Below, piece by piece: positions 1 to 8,147 of a stretch of 64,000 nucleotides of DNA (within the stretch, counting starts at the first letter, position 1; each line of letters starts with the position of its first letter). The notes under the pieces are model-generated. The model saw only the letters and a program-made list of their open reading frames with translations. It had not been told where the DNA came from and searched no databases. Origin of the DNA: Rhodomicrobium vannielii ATCC 17100 (GTDB taxonomy: Bacteria; Pseudomonadota; Alphaproteobacteria; Rhizobiales; Rhodomicrobiaceae). The stretch is from contig NC_014664.1 in the NCBI RefSeq assembly GCF_000166055.1, positions 831,927-895,926 on the forward strand, written 5' to 3'. Made by a program: the position numbers and the translations under genes.

Positions 1-272
1 GATGCGACCGCTTCCGGCACGCCCTTGTAGGTGCGGACGCGAACGACGCCAGTGCCGCCATTTTCGAGCATGGTCTGGAACTGCTTCACGAGTTCCGGCT
101 TTGTGCCTCTGGCGCGCTCCGGTATGAGGTTCGCGACGGGATTGCGGAGCCGTGTCTGCACGACGCCGCGCCGCCCCGGCTCGTCACCGCGCACGCCAAG
201 CCCCTTGCGCACGCTGGACATGATCGCATCGCGCGCGCTTACCGTCTTTTCAGTCGAGACTTTTTCAGCCAT
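1..272 (-). CDS. lutC: LutC/YkgG-family lactate utilization protein (partial, N-terminus only)
   Basis: About 90 N-terminal residues are visible; the rest lies beyond the left edge of the window. The reading begins MAEKVSTEKTVSARDAI and continues with an RNPVANLIPERARG segment typical of the N-terminus of LUD-domain LutC proteins. LutC works with LutA and LutB in oxidation of L-lactate to pyruvate. The ATG at 272 overlaps the end of lutB by 8 bp, so the two are translationally coupled in one operon. The family assignment rests mainly on this position after lutB. Confidence 0.75.
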   Translation of the reverse strand, partial: MAEKVSTEKTVSARDAIMSSVRKGLGVRGDEPGRRGVVQTRLRNPVANLIPERARGTKPELVKQFQTMLENGGTGVVRVRTYKGVPEAVA

Positions 273-1764
273 GACGTGGCCTTTCCCGGCGCAGCTTTTC
301 CTGCTCCCGCGCTTGCCATTGCGCGAGGAAGGGGCGCGGGGCAGGCTTCGGCAGGACACGATAGGGCGTCCAGCCCTTGCCAAGCGGTAGCTTCGCCAGT
401 ATCGAGCGGGGGAGCAGCGAGAGCAGACGCCCCTGCGCTGCGGTGGCGAAACGGTAAAATCCCGGTCGCCTCGCGAACCAGGCCCAGGCCCTGATCGCGA
501 GTTTCGGCGTGGCAAGCGCTGACTGGGCCGCGAAATCGCGCTCGCGCCAGTGGCGCATCATCTTCGGCAGCGGGATATGCATCGGACACACAGCCTGACA
601 GCGCCCGCAGAAGGTTGACGCATTCGGCAGGTGTGCCGCGTCGTGGATGCCAGTGAGTTGCGGCGTCAGCACCGCGCCCATCGGCCCGGGATAGACTGAG
701 CCATAAGCGTGCCCGCCGACCGCCGCGTAGACCGGGCAGTGGTTGAGGCAGGCACCGCAGCGGATGCAGCGCAGCATGTCCTGAAACTCGGTGCCGAGCA
801 TCTCCGAGCGGCCATTGTCGAGCAGCACGACGTGATAGGCGTCCGGCCCATCGGGGTCGTCATCGCGGCGCGGGCCGGTGGAGAAGGTCGTGTAGCTCGT
901 CATCTCCTGCCCGGTGGCGGAGCGGGCGAGCACGCGCAGAATGGTGGACGCGTCTTCGAGCGTCGGCACCAGCTTTTCGAGGCTCGCGATGACGATATGC
1001 GTGCGCGGCAGAAGCTGGGTCAGGTCGCCATTGCCCTCGTTCGTTACGATCACCGAACTGCCGGTCTCCGCGATGAGAAAGTTCGCGCCCGTGATGCCCA
1101 CGTCGGCGGCGAGAAATTGCTGGCGGAGCACGGTTCGCGCCTCGCCGACGAGTTCGACGATCTGCGAAAGGTCGCGCTCCGGCGGCAGGTCCACATGCGC
1201 GGCGCGGAAGTCGCCCTCGATCTGGTCGCGGTTCAGGTGTACGGCGGGCGCGATGATGTGGCTCGGCGTCTCGCGGCGTAGCTGGATGATGTATTCGCCG
1301 AGGTCGGTTTCCACGGGCCGGATGTTCGCCGCTTCGAGCGCGGCGTTCAGGCCGATCTCCTCCGACACCATCGACTTGCCCTTGGTGACGGTCTTCGCAC
1401 CGGCCTCGCGGCAGATGGCGAGCACGATGTCGCGCGCCTCCGCTGCGTCTCTCGCCCAGTGGACGTGACCGCCCGAGGCCAGCACGCGGCGCTCATATTC
1501 CTCAAGGTAAATGTCGAGATGGTCGATGACGTGAGTCTTGATCGCGGTCGCCTCGTCGCGCAGCGCGTCGAACTCCGGGAGCGCAGCACGAGCCGCCGCG
1601 CGCTTCAGGATGAAGCCTGTCTTCACGTTGCCCAAAGCGCGCTGAAGCTGGGGATCGGCGAGGGCGCGCGCGGCGTTTTCCCGGAAATGCAGGCTCATCT
1701 GTTCCATGGCGACCGTTTTCGGACTGTCCTCATAACAATCAAATGCACGATGGCGGCAAGACAT
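265..1764 (-). CDS. lutB: LutB-type iron-sulfur protein, lactate utilization
   Basis: This 499-residue protein has an N-terminal LUD domain (about 90-315) and a ferredoxin-like part with cysteines at about 333, 336, 339 and 343 (CIRCGACLNHCP), followed by CGRCQAVCP at 386-394, so two 4Fe-4S clusters are likely. LutB is the electron-transfer subunit of the LutABC lactate oxidase. The ATG at 1764 has a GAAGG ribosome site 5 bases upstream; an ATG at 1707 (MEQMSLHF) would give a protein closer to the usual family start but has no clear ribosome site. It overlaps lutC. No lutA lies upstream: the next gene, dps, points the other way, so lutA must be elsewhere or downstream of lutC. Confidence 0.88.
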   Translation of the reverse strand: MSCRHRAFDCYEDSPKTVAMEQMSLHFRENAARALADPQLQRALGNVKTGFILKRAAARAALPEFDALRDEATAIKTHVIDHLDIYLEEYERRVLASGGHVHWARDAAEARDIVLAICREAGAKTVTKGKSMVSEEIGLNAALEAANIRPVETDLGEYIIQLRRETPSHIIAPAVHLNRDQIEGDFRAAHVDLPPERDLSQIVELVGEARTVLRQQFLAADVGITGANFLIAETGSSVIVTNEGNGDLTQLLPRTHIVIASLEKLVPTLEDASTILRVLARSATGQEMTSYTTFSTGPRRDDDPDGPDAYHVVLLDNGRSEMLGTEFQDMLRCIRCGACLNHCPVYAAVGGHAYGSVYPGPMGAVLTPQLTGIHDAAHLPNASTFCGRCQAVCPMHIPLPKMMRHWRERDFAAQSALATPKLAIRAWAWFARRPGFYRFATAAQGRLLSLLPRSILAKLPLGKGWTPYRVLPKPAPRPFLAQWQAREQEKLRRERPRHG

Positions 1765-1905
1765 ATTTGCCTTCAGGCTCGATCAATTTACCTCGCCATG
1801 CAGGCATATCATTGCCACCATGCGCGCAAGCCCAAGGCCACGTCGGAACTATTTTCGCCTTCCAAGCTTGTCCGAGAAACTTTCCCAACGAACGAGGCGA
1901 TAGCC

Positions 1906-2496
1906 ATGAGCGACAAATACGCAGCGAAGCGGGTTGTCCGCGCGCCCGAAGCGCAACCGCATCTCGATCTGGACAAGGGGCAGGAGACGCAACCCTGGGG
2001 AACGCTGACGGACCTTCCCATCTCGCTCGGCGAGAATGTGCGCGCGCAGAGCATCGAGACGCTGAACCAGGTGCTCGCCGACACGATCACGCTGCGCGAC
2101 ATGTACAAGAAACACCATTGGCAGGTGAGCGGCCCGACTTTTTACCAGCTCCATCTTCTTTTCGATAAGCACTATGGCGAGCAGAACGAGCTTGTCGATA
2201 CCATCGCCGAGCGCATCAGCGGCCTTGGCGGCGTGCAGGTAGCGATGGCGCCCGATGTGGCCGAGATGACGATGATCCGCCGTCCGCCCAAGGGCCGCGA
2301 GAACCCCGCGAAGCAGATCACGCGTTTGCTGGAAGCGCATCGGCACATTCTGGCGGAAGCGCGCGAGGGGGCGAAAATTGCGGCCGAATCGGGCGACGAC
2401 GGCACGAACGACCTTCTCGTCAGCGAGTTGATCCGCCTGCACGAACTGCAGGTGTGGTTCCTGTCTGAGCATCTCGTGTCGGCGCGCCTCGACTAG
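1906..2496 (+). CDS. dps: Dps-family DNA-binding ferritin
   Basis: This 196-residue protein belongs to the Dps/ferritin-like family, dodecamers that oxidise and store Fe(II) with peroxide and protect DNA. The ferroxidase signature KKHHWQVSG (68-76) and the LFDKHYGEQ segment (85-93) supply the inter-subunit His, Asp and Glu ligands. The N-terminal 45 residues are basic and unstructured-looking, as in Dps forms that bind DNA through a tail. The ATG at 1906 is preceded by GAGG at 1894-1897. A GGAAC at 1845-1849 lies at a distance that could be half of an EcfG general-stress promoter, but the -10 element is poor. It is divergent from lutB, and its 3' end faces mog across a shared terminator. Confidence 0.9.
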   Translation: MSDKYAAKRVVRAPEAQPHLDLDKGQETQPWGTLTDLPISLGENVRAQSIETLNQVLADTITLRDMYKKHHWQVSGPTFYQLHLLFDKHYGEQNELVDTIAERISGLGGVQVAMAPDVAEMTMIRRPPKGRENPAKQITRLLEAHRHILAEAREGAKIAAESGDDGTNDLLVSELIRLHELQVWFLSEHLVSARLD

Positions 2497-2525
2497 GATC
2501 TCGCGCTGCGCTGCGGTTGGAGCTG

Positions 2526-2554
2526 AAAGCGGGCGGCGTTTGCGGCCCGCTTTT
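2526..2554. terminator. Bidirectional terminator between dps and mog
   Basis: A 9-bp perfect stem (AAAGCGGGC / GCCCGCTTT) with a 10-base loop lies between two convergent genes. T-runs on both strands suit termination in either direction. Confidence 0.75.
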
Positions 2555-2562
2555 CGCGACCG

Positions 2563-3084
2563 TCAGCGCGGGCGGAAGGCGGCGCACAGAGCGGGGTCCG
2601 TTTCGAGGCGTCCGCCGCCTATGAGATCGATGCAATAGGGGATCGCCGGCATGATGGCGCGAAGGCAAACGTCGATCGCGGCGGGCTTGCCGGGCAGGTT
2701 CACGATCAGCGAGTGGCCGCGAATGCCTGCGGTCTGCCGCGACAGGATCGCGGTCGCCACGGCGTTGAGGCTCTCGCGGCGCATCATTTCTCCGAAGCCC
2801 GGCAGCATCTTTTCGCACACGGCGGCGGTCGCTTCCGGGGTGACGTCGCGCGGAGCAGGGCCGGTGCCGCCGGTGGTCACGATGAGCGCGCACCCTTCGT
2901 CATCGGCAAGCGCCCGTAACACCGCCTCGACGCGCGGTTGGTCATCCGGCACGAGGCGCGACTCGGCCCGCCACGGCGAGACGAGCACCCGCGACAGCCA
3001 CGCCTCGATGGCGGGGCCGCCTTCGTCGCGATAAACGCCCTGCGATGCCCTGTCCGAAACGGTGACGATGCCGATAGGGATCAT
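2563..3084 (-). CDS. mog: Molybdopterin adenylyltransferase MogA
   Basis: The 173-residue protein is a full-length MoaB/Mog-fold enzyme. Mog adenylylates molybdopterin so that MoeA can insert molybdate. The signature TGGTGPAPRDVTPEA at 71-85 carries the conserved Asp, and the N-terminus IGIVTVSDRAS is the usual first strand. The PGKP segment near residue 134 is also conserved. It stands next to moaE, which points the other way, so two steps of molybdenum cofactor synthesis are clustered here without the rest of the pathway. MoaB is the alternative name for closely related proteins. Confidence 0.9.
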   Translation of the reverse strand: MIPIGIVTVSDRASQGVYRDEGGPAIEAWLSRVLVSPWRAESRLVPDDQPRVEAVLRALADDEGCALIVTTGGTGPAPRDVTPEATAAVCEKMLPGFGEMMRRESLNAVATAILSRQTAGIRGHSLIVNLPGKPAAIDVCLRAIMPAIPYCIDLIGGGRLETDPALCAAFRPR

Positions 3085-3432
3085 AAGTCGGTCTCCCGGA
3101 TGTTCCGCCGTTTCAATCTACAACGGTTTCCGGCTGGGCCGCGTTCGCTTTCGCGCGAACGGCCTTGGCCGGAGGGCAGGCGCACCCATATTTCCGCGGA
3201 ACACGCGAAAGCGACCACCGGCTTTGCGATAAGACATGCTCCAACCGACTCTGAGTGCGTATGCGATCAGTGCTCTGGCGCGTACATGCGATACAATTTG
3301 CATGCGCGCAGGCCAAACGCTTGTGGCGCCTCAAGAGCGCTGGCAACTTATTGTTCCTTTGCACTTTTGTATTGATGCGGTGCCAATTGAACACCAATAG
3401 CGTGGATGAAATGCAAACTACAGGGAGGCTGT
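3085..3432. other. Non-coding region between divergent mog and moaE
   Basis: I see no convincing gene here. A bulged GC hairpin (GGCCG...TTCGC with GCGAACGGCC) lies at about 3137-3164. The stretch from 3290 to 3400 is A+T-richer and probably holds the moaE promoter. No molybdenum cofactor riboswitch could be recognised by eye. Confidence 0.4.
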
Positions 3433-3870
3433 ATGATCCGGGTCCAAACCGACATATTCGATCCGGGTGAAGAAATGGCCCACCTCGGCCGCGCGGCGGG
3501 GACAGGTGCGATTGCAACCTTTGTCGGCCTCGTCCGCGACGAAGGCGGCACCCTTTCCGCGCTGACGCTCGAACACTATCCCGGCATGACGGAGCGCGCG
3601 CTTGCCGCTCTCGCAGAGGAGGCGAGGGGGCGCTGGTCGGTCCGGGACATTCGCATCGTGCATCGCGTGGGCCGCATGCTGCCTGGCGAGGTCATCGTCT
3701 TTGTGGGGGTGGCGGCGCGGCATCGCGCGGACGCATTCGCGGCCTGCGAATTTCTCATCGACCGCCTCAAGACAGACGCGCCGTTCTGGAAGTTCGAGGA
3801 AAGACGTGAAGGTGGGCGCTGGGTTGATGCGCACCAGACCGATGATGTCCGCGCCGAGCGTTGGCGGTGA
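3433..3870 (+). CDS. moaE: Molybdopterin synthase catalytic subunit MoaE
   Basis: This 145-residue MoaE converts precursor Z (cPMP) to molybdopterin using sulfur carried by MoaD. Family marks are LEHYPGM at 46-52, HRVG at 77-80, and the C-terminal RLKTDAPFWKFEE, whose lysines (113 and 120) line the active site. The ATG at 3433 is preceded by GGAGG at 3424-3428; an upstream ATG at 3406 is in frame but has no ribosome site. No moaD is adjacent. The tRNA-Asn follows on the opposite strand. Confidence 0.92.
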   Translation: MIRVQTDIFDPGEEMAHLGRAAGTGAIATFVGLVRDEGGTLSALTLEHYPGMTERALAALAEEARGRWSVRDIRIVHRVGRMLPGEVIVFVGVAARHRADAFAACEFLIDRLKTDAPFWKFEERREGGRWVDAHQTDDVRAERWR

Positions 3871-3926
3871 CACATGAGCCGGCCTTATCGAAGCCACGTC
3901 CTGAAATATCAACAGAAACAGGAAGG

Positions 3927-4002
3927 TGGCTCCCCGGGCCGGACTCGAACCAGCGACCCAGCGGTTAACAGCCGCTTGCTCTACCGACTGAGCTACCGGG
4001 GA
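3927..4002 (-). tRNA. tRNA-Asn (GTT)
   Basis: The minus strand folds as a 76-nt tRNA. The acceptor stem TCCCCGG (4002-3996) pairs with CCGGGGA, the anticodon GTT is at 3969-3967, the T-loop is GGTTCGAGTCC, and the CCA end is encoded at 3929-3927. Confidence 0.97.
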
Positions 4003-4261
4003 ATAGCGGACAGCGCGAGTGGCGTCCGCATTCCGTTTACATAACACATGATGCCGGTCGCACAAGCACATTTTCGGGTTTTCAGGCGGGAATTTCCGGC
4101 GCGTACCGATGGCCATCGGAGCGTGGCAGCGGCGAGGGGAGGCGCGCTGGCGGCTTGCCATCCGTCCGCGTCGAACCTTCCGCAGCGGGTGTCCGCGCCG
4201 GAATTCGCTTGCGCGCCAACATCTGGATGCTTATGCACGAAGAAAATGCGGAGCCCGAACG

Positions 4262-5476
4262 ATGGTTTCCCTCCAGTACAAAGGCCGCATCCACCGTGGA
4301 AAGTTCACGGCGCGAAGCCTGCGCTATATCCTGTCGGATCAGGCCGCGCGGCTCTTCCCGACGCTCCAGCGCCGGTGGCTCCTGCCGGTCGACTCGCAGC
4401 CGATATGGGACGTCGCATCGGGCGATGTCGCCCTGCCGTCAGTCCATGTCGAGGCCACGCTTCCGGATGTGCACAGGACGCTGCGTCTCGTTCCGCCGAC
4501 ACCGCTGCAACTGACCGACCACATCTACACGATCGAGGACGTCATCGTAACGGGCTGGGCTGGCGCGATGATGAAGGACAGCCTGCTGCTCACGGTTCGG
4601 CCCCAGCACAATTGGGTGAGCGGCCTTCGCGCGCGTCCGCACCATCTGCGCACCCTCTCCGCCGAGCGCCCGTGGTTCAACCTGATGACGCCCGTGCCTG
4701 CGCGCGGCCACATCTTCCACTGGCTCTGCAATTATATCCTGCCCTTGATCTCTTACCTGGAAAGCGGGCGGGCAGATGAGACGCCGGGGCTTCTCGTCAA
4801 CGCGAATCCGAGCCCGTTTCAGGAGCGCACCGTCGCTTATCTGAAAGAACGCTACGGGATCGATGCCATCGAGACACTAGGCCCCAATGAGGCGGCCAGG
4901 GTGCCGCGCCTTTTGGCGGACGTTCCGGTGCCCAACAGTCCGCGCGGACTTCAGTCGCCGCTGGGGCTCGCAAGGCTCGACGATCTCGGGCGGTTCGTCG
5001 CGGGCGGCTCTGAACGGCCCGACGATCCGAAGCGCCTCTACATCAGCCGCAACGATGCTCGCTTGCGACGCGTGCTGAACGAGCACGAGTTGATGCCGAT
5101 TCTCAGGAGCTTCGGTTTCGAACGGGTCGTGCTCGGCAAGCTTCCCATAGAGCGGCAGGTGGCACTATTCCGCAATGCCGAGGCGGTCGTCGCACCGCAC
5201 GGAGCAGGGCTTGCGCATATCGCCTGGGCGAAGCCGGGAACGAAGGTTGTCGAATTTTTCCCGGACATCGACGCGCGCGGACGACGGGTCAAAAATGCAA
5301 CCTACAATTTCTGGCTCATTTCGCAGCTCGTCGGGCATGACTATGGCGTCTATCTCGCGGGCCCGATCGAGACGAAGGCGGACGGCTTCAGGATCGACGA
5401 GGCTCTCCTCCGCGACGTGCTGGCGAACGCCACGGCCGTTCCCGCCTCCGCGCCTTTCGGAGCGCCGCAGTCCTGA
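4262..5476 (+). CDS. Glycosyltransferase family 61 protein
   Basis: The 404-residue protein resembles the GT61 (DUF563) family of capsular or exopolysaccharide glycosyltransferases. The marks are a C-terminal APHGAGLAHIAWAKPG segment around residues 311-326 followed by VVEFFP, and a central LYISRNDARLRRVLNE stretch typical of this fold. No signal peptide or membrane span is evident, so it is probably cytosolic. ATG 4262 has GGAG at 4251-4254; an in-frame ATG at 4109 would overlap the tRNA promoter side and lacks a ribosome site. Its stop overlaps the start of the next gene, so the two are coupled although functionally unrelated. The acceptor sugar cannot be told. Confidence 0.8.
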   Translation: MVSLQYKGRIHRGKFTARSLRYILSDQAARLFPTLQRRWLLPVDSQPIWDVASGDVALPSVHVEATLPDVHRTLRLVPPTPLQLTDHIYTIEDVIVTGWAGAMMKDSLLLTVRPQHNWVSGLRARPHHLRTLSAERPWFNLMTPVPARGHIFHWLCNYILPLISYLESGRADETPGLLVNANPSPFQERTVAYLKERYGIDAIETLGPNEAARVPRLLADVPVPNSPRGLQSPLGLARLDDLGRFVAGGSERPDDPKRLYISRNDARLRRVLNEHELMPILRSFGFERVVLGKLPIERQVALFRNAEAVVAPHGAGLAHIAWAKPGTKVVEFFPDIDARGRRVKNATYNFWLISQLVGHDYGVYLAGPIETKADGFRIDEALLRDVLANATAVPASAPFGAPQS

Positions 5477-6120
5477 TGCGTTTCATCCGTTCGGACGAGG
5501 ATCTCGCTCAACACATCGCAGAGCTGGTGCGTGTGCATCCTTCCTTCATGCCGCTCAAGGAGGCGGCGGGCCCGGTTCCCGTGCGCTGGCTGGACCGGGG
5601 CTTCAAGGGCCTCGTCTTCGTGATCACCGGGCAGCAGATTTCGGTCGCCGCGGGGCGCGCGATCTTCGGCAGGCTTGAGGGCGCGCTCGGCGACATTACC
5701 GCCGAAACGCTCGCGGCAGCGGACGACACGATCTTGCGCGAGGCGGGATATTCGAGGCCCAAGATGCGCACCTTGCGCGCGCTTCAGGAGGCGGCGCTGG
5801 CGGACGGCCTCGACCTCGTTGCCATCGAAGCGATGGACGCGGAGCGCGCTATCATCAAGCTTTCCGCGATCAAGGGGATCGGGCCATGGACGGCCGAAGT
5901 CTACCTGCTGTTCGCGGCGGGGCACCCCGACATTTTCCCGGCCGCCGATGTCGCGCTTCAGGAATCGATGCGGCTGGCGTTCGACCTCGATGCGCGGCCT
6001 TCGACGCAGGCGTTGCGTGAGATTTCGGATGCGTGGACGCCGTGGCGCAGCGCCGCCGCGCGGCTGCTGTGGGCGTATTACAAGGTGCGCAAGGGCGGGA
6101 AGCTCGTCACGCCGGTCTGA
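5476..6120 (+). CDS. DNA-3-methyladenine glycosylase II (AlkA-like)
   Basis: This 214-residue base-excision repair glycosylase has the helix-hairpin-helix motif IKGIGPWTAEVYLLF (about 132-146) and the catalytic aspartate at 158 (PAADVALQ). It removes alkylated purines from DNA. The length fits the short bacterial AlkA forms that lack the Ada-like N-terminal domain. Its ATG overlaps the TGA of the glycosyltransferase by one base. A strong bidirectional terminator follows. Confidence 0.9.
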   Translation: MRFIRSDEDLAQHIAELVRVHPSFMPLKEAAGPVPVRWLDRGFKGLVFVITGQQISVAAGRAIFGRLEGALGDITAETLAAADDTILREAGYSRPKMRTLRALQEAALADGLDLVAIEAMDAERAIIKLSAIKGIGPWTAEVYLLFAAGHPDIFPAADVALQESMRLAFDLDARPSTQALREISDAWTPWRSAAARLLWAYYKVRKGGKLVTPV

Positions 6121-6232
6121 GCATTCGCTCTTCATGGAATCATGCGCGCGCTCTGAGTTTTTCCCTAGGCAATCCACGTTGCGCCGATTTGAGCGCGGAC
6201 GGCGGGCACTTCTGGGAATCGCGATTCGCGCG

Positions 6233-6262
6233 AAAAAAAAGGCCGGGTTGCCCCGGCCTTTT
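6233..6262. terminator. Bidirectional intrinsic terminator
   Basis: An 11-bp stem (AAAAGGCCGGG at 6237-6247 with CCCGGCCTTTT at 6252-6262) is flanked by an eight-A run on the left and Ts on the right. It can end both the glycosylase transcript and the convergent porin transcript. Confidence 0.85.
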
Positions 6263-6292
6263 CGATAGATTCGGAAGGGGTCGCTGATGCTA

Positions 6293-7114
6293 TTAGTACG
6301 TGACCTTCGCGGTCGCGACGAACGCCGAACCGGCCTGGAAGACGTCGGCCGCAGCAGGAGCTTCGTTCTCGTCGAGGGTCGTGTTCCAGTAGCGCAGGTC
6401 GAGCGAGAACGCCTTGTAGGTCGCCGTAACGCCGACGTTGCCATAGGTATAGTCGGTCAGCTTCACGCCTGGCGCAGCAAAATCTTCTTCGAACGTCTGG
6501 TAACCGACGGTGCCGCTCAGCGTGAAGTCGACGTCGGAATACTTGTAGATCGGCTTCGACAACGTGCCTTCGATGGCAAGTGCGCCGCCGAGTTCGCCCG
6601 TGTAGTCAGGCGAGTAGAAGAACGTCACACCGCCGGTGATGTCGCTGAACAGGGTCTTGCTCGCGCCGGCCTTGAACTCCACGAAGTTCAGTTCCGGAAG
6701 GGCGTTCTTCTGATTCGGATAGTTGTAAGAGATCACGCCGAAGTCGAAGGTGATGCCGTTCCACACCGGCTTGATGCCGCCGTAAACGTCCACTTCGAGA
6801 TGCGCGTCCGGGCCACCCGCAATGGTGGAATCGAAGTTCACGCCCGAAAGCGCCGTCCCGACATAGAAGATGCCGTAGGAAGCGTCAGCGCCGCCCTGAA
6901 GCGTGCCATCGCGGCGGTTCTGCGAGATGCCGCGGAAGATATAGTCGCTGGTGCCGCCGGCCCAGACCGACCACGTGAACGGGTTGACCGCAACCGGGCC
7001 GTCCTTCAGACCACCGCTGTACAGGTCAGCCGACATAGCCGTCGTGGAAGAAAGAGCAAGCGCCGCGCCAGCCAGCAAGCCCGCCCCAATTTTCGAAATA
7101 CCCCCAAGTGCCAC
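6293..7114 (-). CDS. TorF-family putative porin
   Basis: This 273-residue outer-membrane protein has an N-terminal signal peptide ending near ALSSTTAMSA-DLYSG. The mature part opens with FTWSVWAGGTSDYIFRGISQ, the hallmark of the TIGR02001 family. It alternates beta-strand-like segments and ends in an aromatic-terminated strand (TAKVTY). The start is a GTG at 7114 with GGAG upstream. The family is predicted to form an outer-membrane beta-barrel; the substrate is not known. The upstream region is shared with the divergent Crp/Fnr gene and contains two inverted repeats. Confidence 0.85.
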   Translation of the reverse strand: MALGGISKIGAGLLAGAALALSSTTAMSADLYSGGLKDGPVAVNPFTWSVWAGGTSDYIFRGISQNRRDGTLQGGADASYGIFYVGTALSGVNFDSTIAGGPDAHLEVDVYGGIKPVWNGITFDFGVISYNYPNQKNALPELNFVEFKAGASKTLFSDITGGVTFFYSPDYTGELGGALAIEGTLSKPIYKYSDVDFTLSGTVGYQTFEEDFAAPGVKLTDYTYGNVGVTATYKAFSLDLRYWNTTLDENEAPAAADVFQAGSAFVATAKVTY

Positions 7115-7255
7115 TTTTATATACTCCGTCTTGAATTGCCCAATGCACCCGTCGGAACTATTGCGCGGCTATAGGGCAGCCGCAACGGCGACATAGCGAT
7201 TCCTTGCCTGAAGCTTGTCGAGAGTTGCATTTGTGTGACGATGCATCGGTTTTCA

Positions 7256-7275
7256 CCAACTTGCCGGCAAGTTGG
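7256..7275. promoter_or_regulatory. Perfect 20-bp palindrome in divergent promoter region
   Basis: CCAACTTGCCGGCAAGTTGG is a perfect palindrome midway between the porin and the Crp/Fnr gene. It has no T-run and no loop, so an operator is likelier than a terminator. Confidence 0.5.
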
Positions 7276-7297
7276 GGAGGTATGTGCCTAAAATATG

Positions 7298-7326
7298 TGC
7301 ACCGACGTTTGATCTAAATCGGTGCA
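7298..7326. promoter_or_regulatory. Inverted repeat upstream of the Crp/Fnr gene
   Basis: The arms TGCACCGA (7298-7305) and TCGGTGCA (7319-7326) are perfect complements 13 bases apart. They lie 75 bp before the regulator's ATG. It could be an operator or a leader hairpin. Confidence 0.4.
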
Positions 7327-7400
7327 GAGCAGCAAAATTGGCTATGTAATCGGCCTTCGCCAGACGCGCCGGCACGTCCGCTACAGAAAGACGGCTCTTG

Positions 7401-8078
7401 ATGACCGACTGGATTGGCCAATTTCCGGCCCTCGATGACCTTCCCGCCGCCCTCCGGGCCCGGCTTGTGAATGAAAGTCGGCTCGCGGCTCTGCCCGAGG
7501 GCACGCGCATTTTCGGACCGGGACAGGCGCCGTCCAGCTTCCTCATTCTATTGAGTGGCAGTGTCCGCGTTCAGCAGGTGTCGGAAAACGGGCGCGAGAT
7601 CGTGCTCTACCGCATCTCGGCGGGCGAAAGCTGCGCGCTCACGACGGCGTGCATTCTCGGCTACGAGGATTACCGCGCGGAGGCCATCGCCGAGACGGCC
7701 GTCGAAGCCATCGCCACGCCGCGCGCGACGTTCGAGGATCTCATCGCTCAGTCGCCTCCGTTCCGGCGGTTCGTTTTCAAGACCTTCAGCGACCGCATCA
7801 CCGACCTGTTTCGCATCATCGACGAGATCGCCTTTTCGCGGGTCGATATCAGGCTCGCGCAGAAGCTCGCGCAGCTTCGCAACGCGAATGGCGACGTCGA
7901 GGCAACGCATCATCAGCTCGCGACCGAACTTGGCACGGCGCGCGAGGTCGTGAGCAGGCAATTGCAGGAATTTCAGCGCCGCGGCTGGGTGAAGATCGGG
8001 CGCGGGCTGGTTTCCGTGCCCGCCGACAGCGCGCTTTTCGACTTTGCCCGCTCGAACGATCACGGTTCTGTGACTTAG
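7401..8078 (+). CDS. Crp/Fnr-family transcriptional regulator with paired cysteines
   Basis: This 225-residue regulator has an N-terminal cyclic-nucleotide-binding-type beta-roll (about 10-120), a long dimerisation helix and a C-terminal winged helix-turn-helix (about 160-220). The recognition helix TAREVVSRQLQEF carries R-E-x3-R, the arrangement that in CRP reads TGTGA. It lacks the N-terminal Fnr iron-sulfur cysteines but has two cysteines, 78 and 84, in GESCALTTAC, which could act as a redox or sulfur sensor (inference). The ATG at 7401 follows an in-frame TTG. The stop codon lies inside a TGTGAC/GTCACA palindrome that sits before the Rieske gene; a second copy precedes the DUF2892 gene, so these are probable targets. 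Confidence 0.88.
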   Translation: MTDWIGQFPALDDLPAALRARLVNESRLAALPEGTRIFGPGQAPSSFLILLSGSVRVQQVSENGREIVLYRISAGESCALTTACILGYEDYRAEAIAETAVEAIATPRATFEDLIAQSPPFRRFVFKTFSDRITDLFRIIDEIAFSRVDIRLAQKLAQLRNANGDVEATHHQLATELGTAREVVSRQLQEFQRRGWVKIGRGLVSVPADSALFDFARSNDHGSVT

Positions 8079-8085
8079 TCACAGA
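8067..8085. promoter_or_regulatory. Palindromic operator, copy 1 (upstream of Rieske gene)
   Basis: TCTGTGAC-TTA-GTCACAGA has perfect 8-bp arms around a 3-base centre. It overlaps the regulator's stop codon and ends 62 bp before the Rieske ATG. Its core matches the copy at 8876-8890. The half-site TGTGA is what the neighbouring regulator's recognition helix predicts, although the odd centre is unusual for Crp/Fnr sites. Confidence 0.7.
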
Positions 8086-8147
8086 CATTCGCGCATTAGA
8101 AGCCCACCTTCCTTCAATCGTTTCATTCGAGAAGGAGGGTCGCTCTT

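Noticed and set aside
1459-1905. Upstream extension of dps
   Set aside because: It would overlap lutB antisense; the ribosome site and family start place the ATG at 1906.
5350-6444. Long minus-strand open frame opposite the glycosylase
   Set aside because: Arg-rich with no family resemblance; it is the antisense of a clear AlkA-like gene in high-GC DNA.
7256-7275. Terminator
   Set aside because: A loopless perfect palindrome without T-run, in a divergent promoter region, suits protein binding better.
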